Shown: piece by piece, positions 22,001 through 33,585 of the stretch | Layout: each line of letters starts with the position of its first letter | Position numbering within the stretch: position 1 is the first letter of the stretch | Assembly (NCBI GenBank): GCA_920105625.2 | Contig: OV050032.1 | Span: forward strand, 19,611,981-19,675,980 | Length of the DNA stretch: 64,000 nucleotides | Source: Clusia tigrina | Taxonomy: Eukaryota; Arthropoda; Insecta; Diptera; Clusiidae | Direction: 5' to 3' | Position numbers and translations under genes: made by a program | The notes under the pieces: model-generated | Database searches by the model: none | What the model was told of the DNA's origin: nothing | Seen by the model: only the letters and a program-made list of their open reading frames with translations

Positions 22001-25000
22001 AATATAGAAAACTCGTGAATGAGTCCCCGACTGAGATACAAAATATTGGTTTAATATAGAAAACTCGTGAATGAGTCCCCGACTGAGATATAAAATATTG
22101 GTTTTGTATAGAAAATTCGTGAATGAGTCCTCGACTGAGATGCAAAATATTGGTTTAATATAGAAAACTCGTGAATGAGTCCCCGACTGAGATACAAAAT
22201 ATTGGTTTAATATAGAAAACTCGTGAATGAGTCCCCGACTGAGATACAAAATATTGGTTTTATATAGAAAATTCGTGAATGAGTCCCCGACTGAGATACA
22301 AAATATTGGTTTTGTATAGAAAATTCGTGAATGAGTCCCCGACTGAGATACAAAATATTGGATTAATATAGAAAACTCGTGAATGAGTCCCCGACTGAGA
22401 TGCAAAATATTGGTTTAATATAGAAAACTCGTGAATGCGTCCCCGACTGAGATATAAAATATTGGGTTTGTATAGAAAATTCGTGAATGAGTCCCCGACT
22501 GAGATGCAAAATTTGGTTTTATATAGAAAACTCGTGAATGAGTCCCCGACTGAGATGCAAAATATTGGTTTTATATAGAAAACTCGTGAATGAGTCCCCG
22601 ACTGAGATACAAAATATTGGTTTAATATAGAAAACTCGTGAATGAGTCCCCGACTGAGATACAAAATATTGGTTTAATATAGAAAACTCGTGAATGAGTC
22701 CCCGACTGAGATATAAAATATTGGTTTTGTATAGAAAATTCGTGAATGAGTCCTCGACTGAGATGCAAAATATTGGTTTTATATAGAAAACTCGTGAATG
22801 AGTCCCCGACTGAGATACAAAATATTGGTTTAATATAGAAAACTCGTGAATGAGTCCCCGACTGAGATATAAAATATTGGTTTTGTATAGAAAATTCGTG
22901 AATGAGTCCCCGACTGAGATACAAAATATTGGTTTAATATAGAAAACTCGTGAATGAGTCCCCGACTGAGATACAAAATATTGGTTTAATATAGAAAACT
23001 CGTGAATGAGTCCCCGACTGAGATATAAAATATTGGTTTTGTATAGAAAATTCGTGAATGAGTCCTCGACTGAGATGCAAAATATTGGTTTAATATAGAA
23101 AACTCGTGAATGAGTCCCCGACTGAGATACAAAATATTGGTTTAATATAGAAAACTCGTGAATGAGTCCCCGACTGAGATACAAAATATTGGTTTTGTAT
23201 AGAAAATTCGTGAATGAGTCCTCGACAGAGATGCAAAATATTGGTTTTATATAGAAAATTCGTGAATGAGTCCCCGACTGAGATACAAAATATTGGTTTA
23301 ATATAGAAAACTCGTGAATGAGTCCCCGACTGAGATACAAAATATTGGTTTTATATAGAAAACTCGTGAATGAGTCCCCGACTGAGATGCAAAATATTGG
23401 TTTTGTATAGAAAATTCGTGAATGAGTCCCCGACTGAGATACAAAATATTGGATTAATATAGAAAACTCGTGAATGAGTCCCCGACTGAGATGCAAAATA
23501 TTGGTTTAATATAGAAAACTCGTGAATGCGTCCCCGACTGAGATATAAAATATTGGGTTTGTATAGAAAATTCGTGAATGAGTCCCCGACTGAGATGCAA
23601 AATTTGGTTTTATATAGAAAACTCGTGAATGAGTCCCCGACTGAGATGCAAAATATTGGTTTTATATAGAAAACTCGTGAATGAGTCCCCGACTGAGATA
23701 CAAAATATTGGTTTAATATAGAAAACTCGTGAATGAGTCCCCGACTGAGATACAAAATATTGGTTTAATATAGAAAACTCGTGAATGAGTCCCCGACTGA
23801 GATATAAAATATTGGTTTTGTATAGAAAATTCGTGAATGAGTCCTCGACTGAGATGCAAAATATTGGTTTTATATAGAAAACTCGTGAATGAGTCCCCGA
23901 CTGAGATACAAAATATTGGTTTAATATAGAAAACTCGTCAATGAGTCCCCGACTGAGATGCAAAATATTGGTTTTATATAGAAAACTCGTGAATGAGTCC
24001 CCGACTGAGATGCAAAATATTGGTTTTGTATAGAAAACTCGTGAATGAGTCCCCGACTGAGATGCAAAATATTGGTTTAATATAGAAAACTCGTGAATGC
24101 GTCCCCGACTGAGATATAAAATATTGGGTTTGTATAGAAAATTCGTGAATGAGTCCCCGACTGAGATGCAAAATTTGGTTTTATATAGAAAACTCGTGAA
24201 TGAGTCCCCGACTGAGATGCAAAATATTGGTTTTATATAGAAAACTCGTGAATGAGTCCCCGACTGAGATACAAAATATTGGTTTAATATAGAAAACTCG
24301 TGAATGAGTCCCCGACTGAGATACAAAATATTGGTTTAATATAGAAAACTCGTGAATGAGTCCCCGACTGAGATATAAAATATTGGTTTTGTATAGAAAA
24401 TTCGTGAATGAGTCCTCGACTGAGATGCAAAATATTGGTTTTATATAGAAAACTCGTGAATGAGTCCCCGACTGAGATGCAAAATATTGGTTTTGTATAG
24501 AAAACTCGTGAATGAGTCCCCGACTAAGATGCAAAATATTGGTTTTATATAGAAAACTCGTGAATGAGTCCCCGACTGAGATACAAAATATTGGTTTAAT
24601 ATAGAAAACTCGTCAATGAGTCCCCGACTGAGATGCAAAATATTGGTTTTATATAGAAAACTCGTGAATGAGTCCCCGACTGAGATGCAAAATTTGGTTT
24701 TATATAGAAAACTCGTGAATGAGTCCCCGACTGAGATGCAAAATATTGGTTTTATATAGAAAACTCGTGAATGAGTCCCCGACTGAGATACAAAATATTG
24801 GTTTAATATAGAAAATTCGTGAATGAGTCCCCGACTGAGATACAAAATATTGGTTTAATATAGAAAACTCGTGAATGAGTCCCCGACTGAGATACAAAAT
24901 ATTGGTTTAATATAGAAAACTCGTCAATGAGTCCCCGACTGAGATACAAAATATTGGTTTTGTATAGAAAATTCGTGAATGAGTCCCCGACTAAGATGCA

Positions 25001-26909
25001 AAATATTGGTTTAATATAGAAAACTCGTGAATGAGTCCCCGACTGAGATACAAAATATTGGTTTAATATAGAAAACTCGTCAATGAGTCCCCGACTGAGA
25101 TGCAAAATATTGGTTTTATATAGAAAACTCGTGAATGAGTCCCCGACTGAGATACAAAATATTGGTTTAATATAGAAAACTCGTGAATGAGTCCCCGACT
25201 AAGATGCAAAATATTGGTTTAATATAGAAAACTCGTGAATGAGTCCCCGACTGAGATACAAAATATTGGTTTAATATAGAAAACTCGTCAATGAGTCCCC
25301 GACTGAGATGCAAAATATTGGTTTTATATAGAAAACTCGTGAATGAGTCCCCGACTAAGATGCAAAATATTGGTTTAATATAGAAAACTCGTGAATGAGT
25401 CCCCGACTGAGATACAAAATATTGGTTTTGTATAGAAAATTCGTGAATGAGTCCTCGACAGAGATGCAAAATATTGGTTTTATATAGAAAATTCGTGAAT
25501 GAGTCCCCGACTGAGATACAAAATATTGGTTTAATATAGAAAACTCGTGAATGAGTCCCCGACTGAGATACAAAATATTGGTTTTATATAGAAAACTCGT
25601 GAATGAGTCCCCGACTGAGATGCAAAATATTGGTTTTGTATAGAAAATTCGTGAATGAGTCCCCGACTGAGATACAAAATATTGGATTAATATAGAAAAC
25701 TCGTGAATGAGTCCCCGACTGAGATGCAAAATATTGGTTTAATATAGAAAACTCGTGAATGCGTCCCCGACTGAGATATAAAATATTGGGTTTGTATAGA
25801 AAATTCGTGAATGAGTCCCCGACTGAGATGCAAAATTTGGTTTTATATAGAAAACTCGTGAATGAGTCCCCGACTTAGATGCAAAATATTGGTTTTATAT
25901 AGAAAACTCGTGAATGAGTCCCCGACTGAGATACAAAATATTGGTTTAATATAGAAAACTCGTGAATGAGTCCCCGACTGAGATACAAAATATTGGTTTA
26001 ATATAGAAAACTCGTGAATGAGTCCCCGACTGAGATATAAAATATTGGTTTTGTATAGAAAATTCGTGAATGAGTCCTCGACTGAGATGCAAAATATTGG
26101 TTTTATATAGAAAACTCGTGAATGAGTCCCCGACTGAGATACAAAATATTGGTTTAATATAGAAAACTCGTGAATGAGTCCCCGACTGAGATATAAAATA
26201 TTGGTTTTGTATAGAAAATTCGTGAATGAGTCCCCGACTGAGATACAAAATATTGGTTTAATATAGAAAACTCGTGAATGAGTCCCCGACTGAGATACAA
26301 AATATTGGTTTTGTATAGAAAATTCGTGAATGAGCCCTCGACTGAGATACAAAATATTTGTTTTATATAGAAAACTCGTGAATGAGTCCCCGACTGAGAT
26401 GCAAAATATTGGTTTAATATAGAAAATTCGTGAATGAGTCCCCGACTGAGATGCAAAATATTGGTTTTATATAGAAAACTCGTGAATGAGTCCCCGACTG
26501 AGATACAAAATATTGGTTTTGTATAGAAAATTCGTGAATGAGCCCTCGACTGAGATGCAAAATATTGGTTTTATATAGAAAACTCGTGAATGAGTCCCCG
26601 ACTGAGATACAAAATATTGGTTTAATATAGAAAACTCGTGAATGAGTCCCCGAGTGAGATACAAAATATTGGTTTAATATAGAAAACTCGTGAATGAATC
26701 CCCGACTGAGATACAAAATATTGGTTTAATATAGAAAACTCGTCAATGAGTCCCACACTGAGATGCAAAATATTGGTTTTATATAGAAAACTCGTGAATG
26801 AGTCCTCGACTGAGATACAAACTATTGGTTTTATATAGAAAACTCGTGAATGAGTCCCCGAATGAGATGCAAAATATTGGTTTTATATAGAAAACTCGTG
26901 AATGAGTCC
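19063..26909. repeat. 52-bp satellite array, about 151 copies
   Basis: A head-to-tail array of a 52-base unit starting CCCGACTGAGATACAAAATA and ending ACTCGTGAATGAGTC. The 7,847 bases equal about 151 units, and at least six units carry the same 1-base deletion (AAAATTTGG for AAAATATTGG). Three common subtypes differ at linked sites: GATAC with TTTAATAT, GATGC with TTTTATAT, and GATAT with TTTTGTATAGAAAATTC. They are arranged in recurring local orders, and multi-unit blocks recur along the array. The minus strand of the unit has no stop codon in any frame. Since 52 is not a multiple of 3, this gives long artefactual frames (up to 342 residues at 21377-22405) with a 52-residue period. I recognise no known satellite family. 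Confidence 0.97.
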
Positions 26910-27445
26910 AACCCGGTCTTCGTATACAGCTGAGAAGAGACTTGATGAATATACTTTTTTCGACGGGCACGAGCAACGCGTCTAGTTCAGTCGAATCACC
27001 GAATTCTTTATACTAGAATCATTGGATGCATGTAGCATACACTCGTACGCTCAATTGAAATGGTTTGAAGTGTGAATAAAGGTCACAAATCCGTAAACGT
27101 TCCCTGAATAACTGTGAGACCGTGAACAGGAATCCACAGCTCGCCAATATTTTTCAACTTTTATCGTGTTTTCTAGCGCCAAATCGGCAGCGGGCACAGC
27201 CTCAGACTCTATAAGTGATTTCTTCGGCTCTGAAATGTGTACTAATGCAGTGCAAAAACGCCGACACCACATATGGATGGGAAACCGGGCCTACATGTAG
27301 GTGCGGCTACTAAACACTGGTTTCCGTCGGCCACAATTCCCGTGCTGGATTGCCTTTGACATTTCCTCTTGATTCGTTTTGAAAACAAAACACAGGATAG
27401 TAATTGCCGAGCTTCTGCGCGGGCGCTTGAAGGTACTTATCACCA
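26910..27445. other. Unannotated stretch after the satellite
   Basis: The array ends at GAATGAGTCC and passes directly into unrelated sequence. No gene or element end is recognised. Confidence 0.5.
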
Positions 27446-27639
27446 CCACTGATCAAACAATATACTATTAGAGAGCTCAAACAGCGAAAATAGTGGTTTA
27501 ATGAATTGCTCTGTGCTAGATCCCAATGCACAGCGTGTTCCATAAGCGTAGATCCCATACAACAACAATTAACAGTGGTTTCAGTAAACCACTATTTTCG
27601 CTATTTGAGCTCTCTATATGTATATTGTTTGCTCACTGG
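27446..27639. repeat. Foldback with ~60-bp inverted arms
   Basis: The left arm (27446-27505) and right arm (27580-27639) are reverse complements at about 53 of 60 positions. They share a near-perfect inner block, TAGAGAGCTCAAA followed by AGCGAAAATAGTGGTTTA. The loop is 74 bases. It could be a small non-autonomous DNA transposon (MITE), a remnant of one, or a hairpin-RNA source. No flanking target duplication was found. Residues in the loop are not repeated elsewhere in the window. Confidence 0.8.
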
Positions 27640-28985
27640 CAGTGCCCTGGCGTCACTCTAACACCTTCATTAAGTGCCGCCATTGACTGGAGAAAGAGTC
27701 AATCAGAACAAATCAAGAGACAGTTTGGAATGGTTACTGGCACTCCTTCTTAGTAGCTTCAATGCTTCCTATAACCCACTGAGCGTGATTTTAGATGACT
27801 AACAGTACTGGTTTCGAATTCTTCCTGGAAGCGCTTCGCGTTTAATACGAGTAGCATAACAGCTCTCCCAATTGTTGACTCTTCCCAGAACACATTCTTT
27901 CTACTCTTTTTTTGGATAGAGGCATTGGACTCGGAGTCGTTTCTTATTTTCATGAAATTTTATAATGGAGATTCGAAAATAAGATAACTAGATTTTTGCG
28001 GGAATGAATGCCCTCGTACTTACCCAGATCTGTGGCATATATGGAAAGTACCGTGAGTCGTGTGTGAATCAACTAGAAAACTTGGCATCTGAAACAAGTT
28101 GAACTCACAGAACAAAATTAATGCAAAAGTGGAGTGAAATTGAGCAAACTCATCCTTTCCTCGGCAACGGACTACGAGAATTGCAGGAAATCGAAACTTA
28201 GGAAAAATCTGGGACTAAGGACATGGTTCCTAGAACCACGCAGGTCTGCAACGATGCAATTGCATCAAACGCAACTACTCGTAAAGTCGATCGTGAAGAC
28301 AGCTTCATGCAATTAGCACTTGAATGATTCGTACTTCAGAAATTGTCTAAAGGTTGTGTCAATGAAATGATTCGAAATATTGATTCAGTGCGTACGGTTT
28401 TGTCCGCATCTTGACTATGAATGTTTTGGCTCAAACGGTCGCTGGCATTCCACTGCTAAAAGCGCTCAAGACTAACAATTTGCATATGAATTGAAAACAA
28501 TTTGAAGTTTCTTTTCTACGTGTAACAATTTTTTCTACTCGCATTTATCTTTCTTAATTTCAGTTTTCGTTTTATTTCTTTTTTTTATAATTTTTTATTG
28601 TGAACGAAACTGAAATGGAAATTGCTGCCGCACATTTACATGCGAAGGAAATCGTTTTGAAATAAAAAACAATTTAATTTTTGCTGGCTTTTGTTTAATT
28701 TCCTAACGTGCATTGTTGCTGTGATTTCGTATGCATTTATTTTATTATAAATTATGTAAATTGTCGTGCTTTTGTGTGTTTTAAGTGCAAGTAATATTGG
28801 AGGCACAAAAGTTGCGAAAGATTTTCACATCAGATGAACAGCATTTAACCGCCGCACTCGTTAAGGGTACAGTGGGCCCACATGCGGCATTTGTGCAGTT
28901 AATTTTTCTGCTGTTGGTGCTAGCGCAGAGGCGGTGCCAAGTGCGCTCTGCGGGCTATTCGGGTGCACGGAAGCGATTCAAAATC
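27640..28985. other. Unannotated stretch
   Basis: No gene recognised. Includes a second, smaller inverted repeat at 28557-28616 in very AT-rich DNA. Confidence 0.5.
28557..28616. repeat. Short inverted repeat
   Basis: ATTTCAGTTTTCGTT and AACGAAACTGAAAT are reverse complements apart from one extra T, separated by about 31 T-rich bases. This could be a chance or minor foldback. Confidence 0.6.
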
Positions 28986-29127
28986 GATTGCATGTGATTT
29001 CATGCAGCAGGACGGCAGGGCCCTCGAAGTGCGCAGCGTCTGGGCCACTGTCCCCACTGTGCTCCCGTCCCGCTCCCTCTACGATGTGTGCGGCAAGTGC
29101 TTCAAGCCAGGCACTGCTTGATTCACC
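28986..29127 (+). CDS. Candidate small ORF, unrecognised
   Basis: An ATG at 29003 opens a 40-codon frame (MQQDGRALEVRSVWATVPT at its start) ending in TGA near 29125. The frame is also open upstream to about 28930. Third-position GC is about 80%, but the whole segment is GC-rich and the opposite strand is open too, so codon bias does not decide. No family is recognised. Confidence 0.15.
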
Positions 29128-29543
29128 TTCGAATACAAATGTTTGCCGCAATTCACATTCAAATAGACGCAATTTTTCCAAACAATTGCATACGGATAAT
29201 AAACCCAACACAAGTGCAATTGCGCACGCACACACGCACGGACATGTGTGCATGAGTGCATGGGCGAGTTTCAGTGTGTGTGTGTGTGTGTGTGTATGTG
29301 TTTGTGTGAATGCGGCTGCTTTGCCCGTGAGTTCCTACATTATTTTGATTTTCCGTTTAAACATTTTCAAGTAATTAGTTTAAATTAATATTTAAAAAGA
29401 GGGTAAACCATTTAAAAGTTGCAAAATAAATTTTTCCCAAGCTTGAGTGTGGTGAAGGTGATGAAGGGAGGAGAGAGGGGGCATACTGTAACAAGTGCAG
29501 TAACAGTTGTAGTAGTTGCTGTTGTTTTTGTTGTATCGGCGAT

Positions 29544-29579
<36 letters not shown>

Positions 29580-30660
29580 CATTGTGCAACAGCAGTTGTA
29601 GCAACGCATGCTTAGTATGTAGCTGGCGAACGGCCCCGAGCGCACTTCAAATGCTGCTTGGTTGGATGAATGGAAGCAAGACTGTTAATTGCACATTTTT
29701 AATAATAAATAATAACAACAACACTCGCTATAATAATGTTGTTGCAGTAAAAAGCAAACACGTATATGTCAGCATGCCGACTCAGTATATGCGCTACGCA
29801 TTCGGGCAACGAGCAAGAGCCCCACTTAAATACGAGCAGGGATGGGTACTAAGGACTCAATGCCTGGCCAAATAAGAACTATTTGTATCGGCATTCAAAT
29901 TTGGAACTCTGGAGGGAATCCGTAATATACAGAAGAGTGTACGGGAAGTCAGCCCAAAATGCTCTTGGAAATGTGGTGAGGTGCTACTGAGCCTTGTAGC
30001 GCCTGCCGTCAGACATGGCTAGAAGTTTCATGCATCCTGAAGGAAACGACACGGCGTTGAAAGAAAAATATCATTCGTTGCGCATCATCGGGCTTCTGAG
30101 TTATGCCGTGTGTGCCAAGGTGCAGCATTAGCACAGTATAATCATAAACTACAGGAAATATCCCCCAAACAGATAACTGAGATCGGACTGAGTGCAATGG
30201 CAGACCATTGGTCTCGATGGCCCCGTCCAAATCATCATCTTCATCAAATATCAGATGAATAGGGGTAAATTGATAGTTCATAATCCTTCTTTTCCTAGAG
30301 CCATTGAGGCCACAGTATAGTAAAATGATGCCCAAAAGCACGTCAAATATTCTACCCTCAAAAAGGCGAAAAACTGGTTAACCAATTTTTGTACAGTTGA
30401 GCTGCGTTTCAACTACCAGAAGGAGGCGTGCCAGATATGGGCATATATATAATAACGTTCTAAGTAACTTTGATTTGGTCCGTCCGTCTGTCCCTTTGTC
30501 TGTCTGCCCATCTGTAAGCACCTCTTTTCCGCACCATTAGAGATAACTTTTCCAAATTATAGACTGTACCTTACGACAGAACCAGAAAGCTATATGAACT
30601 CAAAGACAAAGACCACGCCTACCTCCCATATATACACTTTTTTTAAAATGACTATAAGTT
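29128..30660. other. Unannotated stretch with microsatellites
   Basis: Contains a GT run (about 29275-29310) and a (GCA)11 run at 29545-29577. The region near 30480-30520 has a CCGTCCGTCTGTCCC-type run of the kind often found in fly intergenic DNA. No gene seen. Confidence 0.5.
29545..29577. repeat. (GCA)11 microsatellite
   Basis: An uninterrupted GCA run, giving poly-Ala or poly-Cys artefact frames. Confidence 0.95.
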
Positions 30661-31160
30661 CAATTGCTGAAGGCCTTGCTTGTCACTTTCAAATTGGTGC
30701 TGTTGTGTAAATCCATATTAATTTATGTTGGAAAGCATAATAGTATGATGCTAACAGGGGTTCCAGGACACATGGGCATTATGGGGAATGAAGTCGTGAC
30801 TGAACTTACGAATAAAAGATTTGAAACAAGGTTTGACTGGCCTGGAATCTGTTCTTCCCACACCTTTTGGTATCATTAGGGCCACTATTAGTGATTGGGT
30901 TGCATGTGCACAGAATCGTGACTGAGGGCCTATAAGAGGCAGCAGATGGGGAGAGGCTATGCTACCTGTTATTTCCGATAGAACGTCAAGGTTTCTTCTG
31001 TTACTTGGTAGGAGAGACTGCACACTTCTGGTAGGACTGATGACGGATAATTTTGCACGGGCTAAGCATATGCAAATGATAGGCATGGCAGACAGTGCAC
31101 TATGCCAGGCATGTGGAGAGGAAGATGAGACGTTGCCCCATGCTCCGATTTCGCTATAAT
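30661..31160 (+). pseudogene. Decayed RNase H-type LINE ORF2 fragment
   Basis: Plus-strand patches are recognisable. VPGHMGIMGNEVVTELT matches the conserved WVPGHxGxxGNExADELA segment of the RNase H domain in LINE polyproteins. After stops and a frame change, SRFLLLLGRRDCTLLVGLMT and DSALCQACGEEDETLPH match the downstream region with the C-x2-C start of the terminal zinc knuckle. In the first patch the W of the motif is replaced by G. Stops and frameshifts show long inactivity. The element belongs to the RNase H-bearing group (I, LOA or Jockey-like) and may be related to the copy at 9614-9934. I could not find its ends. Confidence 0.8.
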
Positions 31161-31939
31161 CAGGTTCGAGCCATAATTTTGGCTACTTAAGGAAACTACT
31201 CAACTCTATACAATGTGGGCGGTAGATACATAATGCCAGTAATCATAACTTAAGTTTTTAAAAGATTTATGGACGAAATTTTGTTTGGAGAAGCATGTTC
31301 ACATTGAAAAGCCATATGGAAATGGTTTTGATTACATACAGCACACGCCCACTTTCCATATAAGAACATTTCGGAAGTAAAATGTAAATTAGCCCTTATA
31401 TGCTCCTATGAATGATATGAAAATAATGTGATTTGGGTCATTCTAGTGTGCATCCAAAATATGGGTAGACTATTATTGCTATTACCATGCCTATAAATAA
31501 CAAATACTCAAAACTGGGTCCCTAAACAAGACGCATCAAAGAAATCGCACAAGATGGATCAATGTAGCAGAAAACTGTTAACTCCAATGTCACGCCCATA
31601 TATATGCATACCTCGAGATCTATGCAAGATTTATATAAGCAGAATGGCACAAAATCAAATAATGAATCTTGTTGATCGTAGTGGGCGTAACATGTTAGTC
31701 GAAACGCCTACCATCGATTTCATCAGTATGAAAAACGTGCCTACAAAGCCAATGTTTATTATTGTGTTACGTGCGAACAGTATCGCCATGGTTTAACTCG
31801 CACGCCTATGTGAGGCTAAAGGATATCTAGAAGTCGGTCTAACTCGGCTTCTGCTTTCTTTACTGGCTTGGATTGATTTTAAAATTCAACATTTAATCAC
31901 ACGAATTTCTGGTACTAATCACATCTTAGACGGCATCCT
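31161..31939. other. Unannotated stretch
   Basis: No gene or repeat recognised. Possibly further decayed 3' sequence of the preceding LINE. Confidence 0.4.
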
Positions 31940-32062
31940 GCTTTTGAGGATTTCGATTCGAAGAGAAAGAATGTTTAAAAAGAAGCATTTTTGAGACCAA
32001 GCCTGGAACAGCATTTCAGTGTGAATTTAGCATTCTTACCACTGGGTCACCCGAATAGCTGC
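31940..32062 (-). repeat. SINE fragment (tRNA-like head and body)
   Basis: The minus strand reads GACCCAGTGGTAAGAATGCT (A-box-like), then a degenerate B-box GTTCCAGGC, then GCTTGGTCTC...AATGCTTCTTTTT and TCTCTTCGA, which match the body of the SINE at 18322-18483. The 3' tail and target duplication are not evident. Decayed. Confidence 0.65.
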
Positions 32063-32067
32063 CGAGA

Positions 32068-32573
32068 TCTGCCAGCGAAGACACAATGAAAGCACCCTAA
32101 GATGTCAAACAAGGACAGCAGAGTAGACCGAGGAATGAACAAAATAAGGACCGCACTTTTTGGAAGGGAAAAATTTAGTAAGGGATTGAATCCATGGAGC
32201 GTTCCTCCATTATAGGGTCCACTTTATTCTCTGCTGATAAATGAACATGTTGAACCCCATTGTACCGCACTCACCTCTGTTTTACTGAGACTCTTGCGAT
32301 TAACAGCAAAATTACAGCTATACTATAGGAGCGGATCGAAGAGCCTGGTTAAAACTCTTCCGATTTCTTCCGGTCTGGAGGCTTCAAATCCATATAAAAC
32401 GACGAAAAGTACAAAAAGTCAGAGTGCTTGTTCATTACATTTGTGTTTGCGAACTCCTAGGAGAATTTGCTTTCACTTCGTGCGGAGGCTATTCTGGAGA
32501 TGGTAGACCTCTTAGTCCGATTAAGATTCCAGATAATTCTCACCTGAATTTTGATACCCGTCTTTAGTTGATA
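32068..32573. repeat. ~510-bp dispersed repeat, copy A
   Basis: Closely matches 37163-37676 in the same orientation from TCTGCCAGCGAAGACACAAT to GTCTTTAGTTGATA. Small indels distinguish the two, for example GCGATTAACA present only here. Neither copy encodes a domain I recognise, and no terminal repeats are visible. This could be an LTR or non-autonomous element piece. It contains TATAAAACG (about 32393), which could be an LTR-type TATA box, but that is speculative. Confidence 0.85.
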
Positions 32574-32597
32574 ATGTGCTTCTCTGTACTTCCTGTT

Positions 32598-32655
32598 CGT
32601 AGGAGGCTATTCTGAGTGTGAGTCTAGCATTCTTACCACTGGACCACAGAGGGCG
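32598..32655 (-). repeat. SINE head fragment with A-box
   Basis: The minus strand reads GTGGTCCAGTGGTAAGAATG. TGGTCCAGTGG fits the Pol III A-box consensus TRGYNNARNNG exactly. It shares GTAAGAATGCTA and TCACACT with 31940-32062. No B-box follows, so this is only a head remnant. Confidence 0.6.
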
Positions 32656-32754
32656 GCTATGTTTTATTTTACTTCTTTGGATTTCTTTGCTGCTTGTTTG
32701 TTGAAAACGAGCTTTCAATGCATCGCACCTCCCGCACTCTCACTTTTTCACTCC

Positions 32755-33109
32755 TTATCTCCCTCTCTCTCCCTCTCTCTCCCTCAGTCTCTCTATCTAT
32801 CTATATCTCTCTATCTATCTCTCTCTCTCTCTCTCTCTATCTATCTCTCTCTATCTGTCTTTCTCTATCTATCTCTCTCTATCTGTCTCTCTCCATCTAT
32901 CTCTCTCCCTCTATTTCCCTCTCTATCTCTCTCTATCTCCCTCACTCTCTCTCTATCTCTCTCTGTCTGTCTCTCTCTATCACTATCACTCTTTCTATCT
33001 ATCTCTCTCTCACTATCTGTCTCTCTCTATCTATCTCTCTCCCTCTATTTCCCTCTCTATCTCTCTATCTCTCTCACTCTCTCTATCTATCTCTCTCTAT
33101 ACCTCTGTA

Positions 33110-33148
<39 letters not shown>

Positions 33149-33585
33149 ATCTCTCTCTATCTATCTCTCTCTATATCTGTCTCTCTCTATATATCTCTCT
33201 CCCTATATTTCCATCTCTATCTCTCTCTATCTCTTTCACTCTCACTATCTATCTCTCTCTATGTGTCTCTCTCTATCTATCTCTCTCCCTCTATTTCCCT
33301 CTCTATCTCTCTATCTCTCTCACTCTCTCTATCTATCTCTTTCTATATCTCTCTATCTCTCTCTCTCTCTCTCTATCTCTCTCTATCTATCTCTCTCTAT
33401 CTATCTCTCTCTATATCTGTCTCTCTCTATCTATCTCTCTCCCTATATTTCCATCTCTATCTCTCTCTATCTCTTTCACTCTCACTATCTATCTCTCTCT
33501 ATCTGTCTCTCTCTATCTATCTCTCTCCCTCTATTTCCCTCTCTCACTTTCTCTCTCACTCTCTCTCTCACTCTCGTGTGGATAG
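32755..33585. repeat. Polypyrimidine CT/CTAT repeat tract
   Basis: About 830 bases of CTCTCTAT, CTATCTAT and CTCTGTCT units, nearly free of purines other than scattered A and a few G. Longer blocks recur with a ~240-base period (CCCTATATTTCCATCTCTAT at 33201 and 33441). It is open in all three plus frames, giving Ser/Leu/Ile-rich frames of up to about 300 residues that are artefacts. Mirror-symmetric pyrimidine tracts of this kind can adopt triplex DNA. Confidence 0.95.

Noticed and set aside
19063..26909. Hammerhead-ribozyme-like arrangement in the 52-bp unit: CTGAGA, a possible stem, GAAA, an ACTC/GAGT hairpin, then GTC.
   Set aside because: The core needs CTGANGA; here one base is missing. 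An extra A follows GAAA, and the short CCCGA between GTC and CTGA cannot form the required stem I in a monomer or dimer. The stem II hairpin (ATACAAAA/TTTTGTAT) is perfect only in some variants and shows no compensatory changes.
19063..26909. Long repeated-protein genes on the minus strand (up to 342 residues), or a CRISPR-like array.
   Set aside because: The frames arise from a stop-free 52-base unit and have no gene-like edges. There are no spacers between repeats and the sequence is eukaryotic, so it is not CRISPR.
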